From Flavobacteriales bacterium UBA1959 (GTDB lineage: Bacteria; Bacteroidota; Bacteroidia; Flavobacteriales_D; Sanyastnellaceae): a stretch of DNA of 16,252 bases. The stretch spans positions 1-16,252 of the forward strand of contig DDEH01000070.1 of NCBI GenBank assembly GCA_002336085.1, in the 5' to 3' direction. Below, piece by piece: positions 7,415 to 14,758 of this stretch. How positions within the stretch are numbered: the stretch's first letter is position 1; each line of letters opens with the position of its first letter. The translations under genes and the position numbers were made by a program. The notes under the pieces were generated by a model. The model saw nothing but the letters and a program-made list of their open reading frames with translations. It ran no database searches and had not been told where the DNA came from.

Positions 7415-7990
7415 TTAGCCTTTGGTCCAGTTGGCAGGACAGCCTTCTCCGTTTTCTTGCACGTGGCATAGGGCATCTGTCATTCTCAATGCTTCATCTA
7501 CACTGCGTCCAAGGGTAAAGAAATTGACCAACTGATGTTGCACCATCCCGTTTTTGTCGATAAGAAAAGATCCCCGCAGAGCAATCATCTCAGAACCACA
7601 GGTGAGCAAGCCATCTTCTGAATATTCGTATTCTCCGCTGATGACGTCATAATTGGTAGCAATGGTTTTATTTGCGTCACTGACAATGGGAAAGGTGACG
7701 CCTTGAATTCCGCCCTGATTTTGAGGAATGCGAGCGGCTGCGGCATGGGCATCGGCGGTATCCGTTGAACAGGCGATTACTGCTGTGTTTCGCGCCTCGA
7801 AGTCACTCAAACGCTCTTGAAATGCCACCAATTCGCTTTGGCACAGAGACGTGAAATCCTTTGGGTAGAAAATGAGCAATACGTTTTGTTTTCCTCGGTA
7901 GGCATCAAGCGAGAAATCTCGAACAATTTCTCCGTTGATGTAGGCATTGGATGAGAAGTGGGGGGCGGTTTTACCGACGAGCATGGCCAT
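7415..7990 (-). CDS. 2-Cys peroxiredoxin (AhpC/Prx1 group)
   Basis: A 191-residue thiol peroxidase that reduces H2O2, organic peroxides and probably peroxynitrite in the cytoplasm, using a thioredoxin-like partner. The peroxidatic Cys50 is in the PxxxTxxC motif (FYPKDFTSLC, 41-50). The resolving Cys184 is in the C-terminal GEGCPANW, the typical Prx1 tail. LRGSFLIDKNG and LGRSVDEALRM are the usual dimer and active-site segments, and GGIQG stands where GGLG occurs in oxidation-sensitive enzymes. The residues after Cys50 are QSE, where the family normally has PTE or PSE. The start is ATG at 7990; Met3 at 7984 is an alternative. It is divergent from ppk1, with a good promoter box 20 bases upstream, and convergent with the hypothetical gene ending at 7408. 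Confidence 0.93.
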   Translation of the reverse strand: MAMLVGKTAPHFSSNAYINGEIVRDFSLDAYRGKQNVLLIFYPKDFTSLCQSELVAFQERLSDFEARNTAVIACSTDTADAHAAAARIPQNQGGIQGVTFPIVSDANKTIATNYDVISGEYEYSEDGLLTCGSEMIALRGSFLIDKNGMVQHQLVNFFTLGRSVDEALRMTDALCHVQENGEGCPANWTKG

Positions 7991-8010
7991 GGCGTTATGA
8001 ATTTGTATAG

Positions 8011-8018
8011 CAAAGTTA
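8011..8018 (-). promoter_or_regulatory. Probable promoter -7 box of the peroxiredoxin gene
   Basis: Read on the minus strand this is TAACTTTG, an exact match to the Bacteroidota -7 consensus TAnnTTTG. It lies 20 bases upstream of the ATG at 7990, giving a leader of about 14 bases if transcription starts 7 bases after the box. I see no convincing TTG at the -33 position. Confidence 0.45.
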
Positions 8019-8031
8019 ACGGCTTCCTCGC

Positions 8032-8058
8032 TTTGCGCCCCCTTAAAAAGTATATTTG
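8032..8058 (+). promoter_or_regulatory. Possible promoter of ppk1, overlapping its start region
   Basis: TTTG at 8032-8035 and TATATTTG at 8051-8058 match the two parts of the Bacteroidota promoter (TTTG ... TAnnTTTG). The 15-base gap is shorter than usual, and the box overlaps the likely TTG start codon of ppk1 (8056). If it is active, transcription would begin near 8065, inside the proposed coding sequence. It could be coincidence, or it may mean that the true start codon is further in. Confidence 0.25.
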
Positions 8059-10134
8059 AGCGTGACTAAAAATCCCGTCTATTCCGATCGCTTGATTAAC
8101 CGTGAGTTGAGTTGGCTTGCGTTTAACCATCGCGTCCTGCAAGAAGCAATTCGCTTGGACAACCCCCTCATTGAGCGGTTTCGTTTTCTGGGAATTTTCT
8201 CCAACAACATGGACGAATTTTTCCGGGTGCGTGTGGCCAACTTGCAGCGTGCCCTTTTGGTGGATGAAGCCAGTTCCACAACGCTGGGATTTAGCGTTCA
8301 GCAGACCTTGCAAGCAGTGACCAATCGAGTAGTGGAGCTGCAGGCTGAGTACAATGCAGCCTATGAAAGTGTTGAGCTTGCCTTGGAAAAGGAGGGAATC
8401 AAGATTCTCAATGAAGAGCAATTTTCAGAGGAGCAAGAGTCGTTTGTAGCAAATTACTTCAAGCAACAGATTCGGCCTCACCTCGTGCCAATCATGGTGA
8501 CAGCGGACCGTCCATTTCCAGATCTCAAGGATGGCGTCTTATATTTTGTCGTGGGGTTGGAGACCCAACATGGATCAAAAGTCGAAAAGGAGTATGCCTT
8601 GGTGCAGATTCCGCCGCATCTCCCTCGTTTCGTAATTCTGCCTTCGCCGCAAGGAGATCGTTCGGTCGCTTTTGTTGATGATGTTATTCGAAAGGAGCTG
8701 CATAAGATTTTCCAGCTCTTTCAGCCTGATCGTCTCTATGCCCATGCCATCAAAGTCACGCGTGACGCGGAGATGGACATGGATGATGACCTCTCCATGT
8801 CTCTTATGGATAAGATGGCTGACGGGGTCAGTCAGCGCAAGAGTGGTGACTTCGTGCGGATGATTTATGACCGAGAAATGCCGACGGCCATGCTCGATGT
8901 AGTCATGCGGAAATTGCACTTGGGGGAGAGTGAAAATGTGATTTCAGGCACTCGATACCACAACCGCAAGGATTTGATGAAATTCCCGGATTTTGGCCGA
9001 AATGACTTGGTTTTTTCGAAACGGATATCGCGAAAGCACAAGCAGTTTCAAGGGAAGAGCAGCATACTCAATCAGGTACTGAAGCGCGATGTGTTATTGC
9101 ATTATCCCTACCACAATTTTGGGCAGGTGGTTGATGCATTGCGTGAGGCTGCTATTGACCCTTCTGTCCAGCGCATCTGCATCAACTTATACCGCGTTGC
9201 GCAGAATTCAAAAATCATCAATGCGCTAGTGAATGCGGCTTACAATGGCAAGAAGGTTCAAGTGGTTATTGAATTGGCGGCTCGCTTTGATGAACGAAAT
9301 AACATAAAGATCTCCAACGTACTCCAAGAGGCCGGTATTCAAGTTGAGTTCGGTGTAACCGGATTGAAGGTGCACTCTAAAATGTTCCTCATCGATCGTC
9401 TCCATGAAGGAGATCTTCAGCGAATTGCCTACATCGGAACAGGAAATTTCCATGAAGAAACAGCAAGATTATTCAGTGATTTCGGATTGTTTACGGCCAA
9501 TCCCAAATTGACGGAAGAGGTTGCAAAGCTTTTCAGCTTTTTCTCAAACAACTACGAACGACCAGATTTCGAACACTTGATTGTGAGTCCGTACCAGACG
9601 CGCATGACTTTTCTCAAGCTCTTGGCGAGCGAGGTGGATCATGCGCGTTCAGGCTTTCCAGCGCGCGTCATTCTGAAGCTCAATAACTTAGTGGACGCTG
9701 AGATGATTGAGGCGTTGTATTCAGCAAGCGAATCAGGAGTGCGTATTGACTTGATCGTTCGCGGTATTTGCTCGCTGATTCCAGGCGTCAAAGGGATGAG
9801 CGATAACATTCGCGTGCGAAGCGTTCTTGGTCGTTACCTCGAGCATGCCCGGGTGCTTTATTTTGAGAACAACGGGAACCCTAAATATTTTTTAAGTTCA
9901 GCTGATTGGATGAAGCGCAACTTGGATCACCGTGTGGAGGTGAGTGTGCCGGTAGAGGATCTTCAGCTTCAGTCTGTGCTTGCCCAGTTCCTCGATTTTC
10001 AGCTCAAAGACAACGTGCACGCTCGAAAGATTGACGTGACCTTTGCCAATAGATTTATAAAGCCAAAAAAGGGAGGCAAAATGATTGATGCCTCAGAGCA
10101 AATTTACCAAGTTTATACAGATGGCAAAGGATAA
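8056..10134 (+). CDS. ppk1: Polyphosphate kinase 1
   Basis: A 692-residue enzyme that transfers the gamma-phosphate of ATP onto polyphosphate, reversibly, often at the inner membrane face. Length fits PPK1 (E. coli 688). The N-terminal NRELSWLAFNHRVLQEA and FSNNMDEFFRVRVANLQ are hallmark segments. The autophosphorylated histidine is H440 (GLKVHSKMFLI), and the second active-site histidine is H597 (LEHARVLYFEN); both belong to the two PLD-like C-terminal domains. No ATG exists near the N-terminus. Candidate starts are TTG 8056 (used here), GTG 8062 and TTG 8092, the last directly before INRELSW. A-rich sequence 8045-8050 just upstream favours 8056 or 8062. It is followed after 54 bases by ppx, making a polyphosphate make-and-degrade pair. 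Confidence 0.95.
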   Translation: MSVTKNPVYSDRLINRELSWLAFNHRVLQEAIRLDNPLIERFRFLGIFSNNMDEFFRVRVANLQRALLVDEASSTTLGFSVQQTLQAVTNRVVELQAEYNAAYESVELALEKEGIKILNEEQFSEEQESFVANYFKQQIRPHLVPIMVTADRPFPDLKDGVLYFVVGLETQHGSKVEKEYALVQIPPHLPRFVILPSPQGDRSVAFVDDVIRKELHKIFQLFQPDRLYAHAIKVTRDAEMDMDDDLSMSLMDKMADGVSQRKSGDFVRMIYDREMPTAMLDVVMRKLHLGESENVISGTRYHNRKDLMKFPDFGRNDLVFSKRISRKHKQFQGKSSILNQVLKRDVLLHYPYHNFGQVVDALREAAIDPSVQRICINLYRVAQNSKIINALVNAAYNGKKVQVVIELAARFDERNNIKISNVLQEAGIQVEFGVTGLKVHSKMFLIDRLHEGDLQRIAYIGTGNFHEETARLFSDFGLFTANPKLTEEVAKLFSFFSNNYERPDFEHLIVSPYQTRMTFLKLLASEVDHARSGFPARVILKLNNLVDAEMIEALYSASESGVRIDLIVRGICSLIPGVKGMSDNIRVRSVLGRYLEHARVLYFENNGNPKYFLSSADWMKRNLDHRVEVSVPVEDLQLQSVLAQFLDFQLKDNVHARKIDVTFANRFIKPKKGGKMIDASEQIYQVYTDGKG

Positions 10135-10188
10135 GCGTGTTTTTGAATCCGTGCCATCGCATCGAATTGTGCGTTAATTTTAAAGGCT

Positions 10189-11067
10189 ATGCGACTTGCT
10201 GCTATTGATATTGGTTCGAATGCTGTCCGCCTCTTGATCAAAGATGTGGATGCAACCAATCCACACAAGCTTCAACAAGAACGGATCGCTTACTACCGCG
10301 TTCCACTTCGGTTGGGTGGGGATGTTTTCGAAAAGGGAAAATTATCGAAGTCGAATACGAAGAGTCTGGTCAAAGTAATGATCGCTTTTCGCCATCTCAT
10401 CGATGTTCAGCAAGTGGATGCTTACCGAGCGGTTGCGACGAGTGCACTGAGGAGCGCCAAAAATCGGATCGATGTCATTGATACCGTCCTGCAAAAATCT
10501 GAAATAGAAATTGAATGCTTGACTGGAGACGAAGAGGCGGGCTTGATTTTTCGGAATTTTAAAGATGCAAGCCGAGAATTAAACCGGGATTTGCTTTGCA
10601 TCGATGTGGGAGGAGGAAGCACGGAACTTTCTGTGTTGCGAAACAATGAACTCGTGGCTCTCAAAAGTTTTAAGTTGGGAACGGTTAGAATGCTGAAGGA
10701 TACTACTTCCGAGGGTGAGTGGGCACGAATTGAACATTTTGTCAACCTGCACCGAGGCGAAACCCCTTGGTTGGCCATTGGTACAGGGGGCAATATTAAC
10801 CGGTATCATCGCCTCGCGCGGCTGGAAAAAGATGCTAATCTGCCCGTTGAATCAATTGCATCCATCATGCGCGAATTGGAGGCCGTGCCGTTGGCGGAGC
10901 GTTCGACTCGATTTGGTCTGAAAAGAAATCGATCCGATGTGATTATCCCCGCCGGAGAGATTTACATCAAAATTCTAGCCATCGCAGATGCCGACTTCAT
11001 TTGGGTGCCTAAGGTTGGTCTTGCCGATGGGGTCATCCTACAGATGTCTAAAAAGCTTCAAAACTGA
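10189..11067 (+). CDS. ppx: Exopolyphosphatase / Ppx-GppA family phosphatase
   Basis: A 292-residue member of the Ppx/GppA family in the ASKHA superfamily, which removes terminal phosphate from polyphosphate or converts pppGpp to ppGpp. Visible motifs are the phosphate-1 loop (IDIGSNAVRLLI, 6-17), GDEEAGLIF, the phosphate-2 loop (CIDVGGGSTELSVL), GTGGN, and PAGEIYIKI near the end. It is the short form lacking the C-terminal HD-like domain of E. coli Ppx, as is common in Bacteroidota. The start ATG is preceded by an AT-rich stretch (TTAATTTTAAAGG) without a strong Shine-Dalgarno. The position directly after ppk1 supports polyphosphate as the main substrate. It converges on the thioredoxin lipoprotein gene with a 24-base gap. 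Confidence 0.93.
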   Translation: MRLAAIDIGSNAVRLLIKDVDATNPHKLQQERIAYYRVPLRLGGDVFEKGKLSKSNTKSLVKVMIAFRHLIDVQQVDAYRAVATSALRSAKNRIDVIDTVLQKSEIEIECLTGDEEAGLIFRNFKDASRELNRDLLCIDVGGGSTELSVLRNNELVALKSFKLGTVRMLKDTTSEGEWARIEHFVNLHRGETPWLAIGTGGNINRYHRLARLEKDANLPVESIASIMRELEAVPLAERSTRFGLKRNRSDVIIPAGEIYIKILAIADADFIWVPKVGLADGVILQMSKKLQN

Positions 11068-11091
11068 ATCTTCTCAGGGGATGAATAGTCC

Positions 11092-12552
11092 TTACTTCAA
11101 ATTTTCATTCAAGAATGCCTCTACTTCGAAGTATCGCTTGGGCTTCAATACAATTTCTCCTTGCTGGTCAAGAAGGAAGTAGGTCGGTGTTGCAGTGACT
11201 TTGTAGTCGGCAACCACAGGGCTGTTCCACGCTTTTAGCTGACTGACGTTGGGCCAGGTCATTTCGTTGTCTGCAATGGCTTTTTCCCAGGTTCCTCTGA
11301 CTTGGTCCAAGCTGATGCCAATGACTTCGAAGCCTTTGTATCCGTGCTTCGCATACATCGGGCTGATATTTGGCATTTCTTGTTCGCATTTGTGGCACCA
11401 CGATGCCCAGAACATCAAAAGGGTATACTTATTCTGGCCGGCTGTTTCGTAGAGGTCAAGAGTTCCTCCGTTCGATTTTGCAATTTGAAAATTTGGAGGT
11501 GTCTTGCCTACCTGAAGATTGATAATGCCTTGTGCACGGAGGCGAATGGCGTCACTTAAGTCAGCGCCACAGTCTTCGTCGAATATGTAATTGTCGAGAA
11601 TGTATTGGCATATGGTTTCTTTTCCTGTGTTGTAAAACCCATCGAGCATCGAGTACAAAACACTTTCCAATGCAACAGGATTAGGCTCGAAATGTGCCTT
11701 TACCAAGTCGATGCAAGCGAGAAAACCACTGTCTGTACCCCCGCTGAAAGCGCGCATCATTTTCTGAATTCGATCGCTGAGGGCCATAGACCGCACAGCA
11801 CTATTGTCGAGTGGGTCAATGTCTTCAAAGAAGCGTCCCTTCAGCGTCGGATATTTTGGGTTTTTCCAACCGAGCCACTTGGTGAAAAAGGTCCCAGCGT
11901 TGGCTTCCATCATGGCGTGCTGTTCCCCCGTAAACTCCTCCTCTTTCGTCTTTATCTGAGCTTCAATCCGACTGCGGAACGCTCCGGCGTCCTTGATGCC
12001 TTGGCGAAGTTTACGCACTGCCTGGTCATGCTGCGTTTGCTTTGTTTGGTGGGCAAACCAAGCCGTGTTTTCTCGTGAAGCCAAGGCGCTCTTGGTGGCA
12101 CTTAGTCGGCTGGACTTAAATTCGATAAACAGCTCCGGTTCATCAGGATTGATGATGATGTCGGTCGAATTTGTCTCGCCATTGTAACCAATCTTGAAAA
12201 ACCCTCGCCCGAGTTCCAATGCTCCAAAATCAAAAGAGCGATTGACCAACTTGGTGCGCGCTACTTCTGAAGCGTTACGGCCTTCACTTTCATAAAGGAT
12301 TACATCTCCAGATACACTTGATGTCATTGTGCCATGAACACGCACAACACCAATTCTGTCTCCGCGGTTTTGGTCGTCAGTCCCATCCTTGTACAACGAG
12401 GAAATAAGTGCCGTCTGGGGAGCCTCATTCGCGGCAGCAGCAGTGTTGGATTGATTCTCGCCTGAAGGAACGGAATTTGCAGTAGTTTCTGCGTTGCAGG
12501 CCATTAGGGTCCATGCAGCGAACAAAACAGAGAAAAGGGTCGTCATTTTCAT
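11092..12552 (-). CDS. TlpA-like thioredoxin-fold lipoprotein
   Basis: A 486-residue exported lipoprotein. The signal peptide MKMTTLFSVLFAAWTLMAC has lipobox LMAC with lipidated Cys19, so I start at ATG 12552 rather than the upstream in-frame codon at 12582, which would put ten extra residues before the signal. A Ser/Asn/Ala-rich linker follows, then a beta-rich region (about 55-160) like the N-terminal domains of Bacteroidota thiol-disulfide oxidoreductases, a long helical middle (about 160-350) with many charged residues, and a C-terminal thioredoxin/AlkC-TSA domain with CxxC Cys386-His-Lys-Cys389 (SWCHKC) and cis-Pro456 (TATPTYF). It is likely a periplasmic or outer-membrane-anchored thiol reductase for envelope proteins or cytochrome maturation. 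It converges with ppx and is divergent from the 12655 gene. Confidence 0.9.
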   Translation of the reverse strand: MKMTTLFSVLFAAWTLMACNAETTANSVPSGENQSNTAAAANEAPQTALISSLYKDGTDDQNRGDRIGVVRVHGTMTSSVSGDVILYESEGRNASEVARTKLVNRSFDFGALELGRGFFKIGYNGETNSTDIIINPDEPELFIEFKSSRLSATKSALASRENTAWFAHQTKQTQHDQAVRKLRQGIKDAGAFRSRIEAQIKTKEEEFTGEQHAMMEANAGTFFTKWLGWKNPKYPTLKGRFFEDIDPLDNSAVRSMALSDRIQKMMRAFSGGTDSGFLACIDLVKAHFEPNPVALESVLYSMLDGFYNTGKETICQYILDNYIFDEDCGADLSDAIRLRAQGIINLQVGKTPPNFQIAKSNGGTLDLYETAGQNKYTLLMFWASWCHKCEQEMPNISPMYAKHGYKGFEVIGISLDQVRGTWEKAIADNEMTWPNVSQLKAWNSPVVADYKVTATPTYFLLDQQGEIVLKPKRYFEVEAFLNENLK

Positions 12553-12570
12553 AAGGACTTCGGTTTGCGA

Positions 12571-12578
12571 CAAATTTA
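12571..12578 (-). promoter_or_regulatory. Probable promoter -7 box of the thioredoxin lipoprotein gene
   Basis: The minus strand reads TAAATTTG, an exact TAnnTTTG match, 18 bases upstream of the ATG at 12552, implying a leader of about 11 bases. No clear -33 TTG is seen. The match also argues against a start at 12582, which would lie upstream of the box. Confidence 0.45.
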
Positions 12579-12654
12579 ACAACGGAAGCGCTTTAAAACG
12601 AGGAGGATTTAATTTGTTGGCTTATCTTCACTCTCTTCAACAATTCAATGGGGA

Positions 12655-13221
12655 ATGGACACAGGAACGGCACATGTATTGTTGGGGCTAACAGCTCCCA
12701 TAGACCAGGAAGACGTTATGGAGCGATTGGATGCGGAGGCGTTCGCCGTTCGAGACCACTTCATGCGCCAACCCGTGGTTCCTACACTTTATCGTTCACG
12801 CGTGAATCGTTTGGTCCAATTGAGTGATGTGTCGCGTGTTTTGAGTGTCCAACCGCTAGGAGCTCCTGTCGATTTGCCCGCCCTTCTTCCATCAGGTTCA
12901 AATTTCATTCTCTTGGTGCGAAATCATTTGGAGAACATTCGTCGGTTGAGAACGTCCATGGCTGCGACCTTGGATCCAGACGTGTTGGTGCGATTTGGAA
13001 ATGCTTTGTGCAACTTGCAATTGCGCTATATGGAAGAGTTTTTGGCACTTTCCATGGATTCTGCGAGCGAGGATATAGTGCTGGATCCTATTCCGGCTAG
13101 GGAAGAAATCGACTGGCAAACGTTGTTGGCTTCAATCGAAGGCAATACGAAAGAGGCACGGCTTGTAATTGTGAAAGAGCGCAGGCGAATGGCCCAAATT
13201 TTGGAGCGCGAGCCTTCGTGA
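12655..13221 (+). CDS. Hypothetical protein, 188 residues
   Basis: I do not recognise this protein. It starts MDTGTAHVLLGLTAPIDQED at ATG 12655; the frame is open upstream to a stop at 12610-12612 but has no earlier ATG, GTG or TTG. It is soluble with no signal peptide or membrane segment and is probably mostly helical. The N-terminal part (DVMERLDAEAFAVRDHFMRQPVVPTLYRSRVNRLVQL) looks like a helix pair with conserved-type aromatic and basic residues; the C-terminal part ends in a strongly basic helix (VIVKERRRMAQILERE). A near-match to the promoter box (TAATTTG, one base short, 12610-12616) lies 38 bases upstream. Base composition and codon use resemble its neighbours, and the fit between two other genes supports it being real. 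Confidence 0.7.
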   Translation: MDTGTAHVLLGLTAPIDQEDVMERLDAEAFAVRDHFMRQPVVPTLYRSRVNRLVQLSDVSRVLSVQPLGAPVDLPALLPSGSNFILLVRNHLENIRRLRTSMAATLDPDVLVRFGNALCNLQLRYMEEFLALSMDSASEDIVLDPIPAREEIDWQTLLASIEGNTKEARLVIVKERRRMAQILEREPS

Positions 13222-13233
13222 CTTCTTTTTTTT
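13207..13233 (+). terminator. Weak intrinsic terminator candidate after the 12655 gene
   Basis: A 5-bp stem including one G-T pair (CGCGA 13207-13211 with TCGTG 13216-13220, four-base loop), overlapping the stop codon, is followed by eight T (13226-13233). The stem is short and the T-tract starts five bases after it, so this is only suggestive. The gap to the convergent permease gene is only 27 bases. Confidence 0.25.
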
Positions 13234-13248
13234 CATTCCTCAGACGAT

Positions 13249-14487
13249 TTACTCACGACCCAATGCTACGATTGGATCGAGTTTTGCCGCTTGTCTGGCT
13301 GGATAATATCCGCTGGCGATACTCGTGATAAGACTGAGCACAACGCCTGCAATCATCCACCCAAGGGGAAGTATAAAAGGCGTCTCCATAAAATAAGCGA
13401 TGGCATTGCCAGTGGCCAAGCCAAAGATGATTCCCACGATTCCTCCTAGTTGGCCAATGATGATGACTTCAATGAGAAATTGAGACCGAATGGCATTGGG
13501 AGTTGCTCCAAGCGCCTTTCGTGTTCCAATTTCACGGGTTCGCTCCGATACGCTCACCAGCATGATATTCATGAGTCCGATGCCCGCACCAAATAGGGTG
13601 ATGATTCCAATGATGGTGGCGGCCATGGTAATTCCTCCCGTTGCCTCTTGCAGCGCATCCACAAGGCTATTGCTCATGGAAACGCTAAAGGATAAATCTT
13701 CTCCCGGTCGGTCCTGTCTGACTACACGCATCAATCCAATGGCTTCTTCAGCTTGGGCGGAGATATTTTCGGGATTTTCTACTTTGCATGAGATGCTGTA
13801 GCTTCGGTTTTCATCTGAGAACTGCTGCCGGATGCAAGGAATAGGTACGTAGCACTGATTGTCTTGCGACATTCCGAACGACTGTCCCCGGGCTTCGAGA
13901 ATACCGATTACAAGGTAGCGTTGAGAGCCAATGGAGAATTCTGATCCCACAGGTTCTTCCCAAGGGTCAAAGAGCTCACCGACTAGGTCCGCTCCTAGGA
14001 GGGCAAGACGCTGGGCTGAAGCCGCTTCTTTGGGGGTGAAGTTTCGCCCGCTAGCGAGGTTGAAGCCGCCTACACCCAAGTAATTTTCCTCGACTCCAAG
14101 AATTTGAATGTTCGGATTTGTTTGATCCTGTCCTCGAGTCAATGTTGCTTGGCTTGTGCCGAATACAGAATAGCTGACAGTGATCTCTTCGGCAGCCTCC
14201 TCCGCGAATCGTTGTGCTTCATCGTAGGTAATTGGCTCGCTCGCCTTGATTCTGCGGCCTCGGTTTACACCTGTTTCGGTTCGTTGCCGCAAGGTGAAGA
14301 CATCGGTGCCCAAGGAAGAGAATTGTTGGGTTACGTTGGCTTCGAGAGATGAGGTGGCCGTGGTCATGCTGATCAGGGCCATGATTCCAAGCCCGATTAT
14401 GGCAATGGTCAGTGACGTTCGGAGCAAATTGCTTCGAATGGACCGCACAGCAATCCTCATCATCTCAATGAGCAACTCCTTTTTCAT
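13249..14487 (-). CDS. ABC transporter permease, MacB/FtsX family
   Basis: A 412-residue inner-membrane protein with the MacB layout: a first membrane helix at about 20-42 (LLRTSLTIAIIGLGIMALIS), a large periplasmic domain (about 45-280, MacB_PCD type), then three C-terminal helices (about 285-310, 335-360, 375-395). Family signatures are RTREIGTRKALGATPNAI before the third helix and GYYPARQAAKLDPIVALGRE at the end. Such permeases pair with a separate LolD/MacB-type ATPase and act in export or envelope lipoprotein trafficking by mechanotransmission. No ATPase gene is adjacent on this side; one may lie elsewhere. The start ATG at 14485-14487 (MKKELLIEMMRIA) is natural. The 271-base region upstream is shared with acnB. 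Confidence 0.92.
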   Translation of the reverse strand: MKKELLIEMMRIAVRSIRSNLLRTSLTIAIIGLGIMALISMTTATSSLEANVTQQFSSLGTDVFTLRQRTETGVNRGRRIKASEPITYDEAQRFAEEAAEEITVSYSVFGTSQATLTRGQDQTNPNIQILGVEENYLGVGGFNLASGRNFTPKEAASAQRLALLGADLVGELFDPWEEPVGSEFSIGSQRYLVIGILEARGQSFGMSQDNQCYVPIPCIRQQFSDENRSYSISCKVENPENISAQAEEAIGLMRVVRQDRPGEDLSFSVSMSNSLVDALQEATGGITMAATIIGIITLFGAGIGLMNIMLVSVSERTREIGTRKALGATPNAIRSQFLIEVIIIGQLGGIVGIIFGLATGNAIAYFMETPFILPLGWMIAGVVLSLITSIASGYYPARQAAKLDPIVALGRE

Positions 14488-14758
14488 GTTATGCGAATGT
14501 ACTGCTTACATTTACAGGGTAAAGGAAATACATGATGCCCTTTGATTTGAAGGAGATTTGTTAGGTTTTTCGACCGGTTCAAATTTCGTTGAAACCGCAA
14601 ATTAGAGGCCTTCTGTGGATGTTTGTTTTGAGCTGTTTTTAGTTTGCGTTTTGTTTCAGGACACTCAACTTAGCTCCTATTTTCCCTAGAACTTTTGTCA
14701 GAATTAATGCAGTATTTTTGGTACCTTATAGTTTGCGTAATGCTTCATAATAGAATTG
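14488..14758. other. AT-rich divergent intergenic region
   Basis: This 271-base gap between the permease start (-) and acnB start (+) is the longest gene-free stretch. It holds a candidate acnB promoter, an imperfect stem-loop at 14575-14597 (CGGTTCAA / TTGAAACCG with one bulged base, six-base loop, no T-tract after it), and two copies of AGTTTGCGT at 14641-14649 and 14730-14738. I see no open reading frame of note, RNA gene or riboswitch-like fold. Confidence 0.6.
14695..14720 (+). promoter_or_regulatory. Candidate acnB promoter
   Basis: TTG at 14695-14697 and TATTTTTG at 14713-14720 (exact TAnnTTTG) are 15 bases apart, a little shorter than typical for Bacteroidota. A start near 14727 would give a leader of about 32 bases before the ATG at 14759. 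Confidence 0.35.

Noticed and set aside
7807..8421. 204-residue minus-strand frame across the peroxiredoxin/ppk1 junction
   Set aside because: It overlaps two well-supported genes and its translation shows no recognisable domain; it is a shadow frame.
11605..12078. 157-residue plus-strand frame antisense to the lipoprotein gene
   Set aside because: It lies wholly inside the lipoprotein gene on the opposite strand, and its sequence has no protein-like pattern.
12553..12582. Upstream start of the thioredoxin lipoprotein at 12582
   Set aside because: It would add ten residues before a complete lipoprotein signal peptide and lies upstream of the likely promoter box.
14575..14597. Stem-loop as a terminator or riboswitch
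   Set aside because: The stem is short with a bulge, has no T-tract after it and lies between divergent genes, so it is noted only as part of the spacer.
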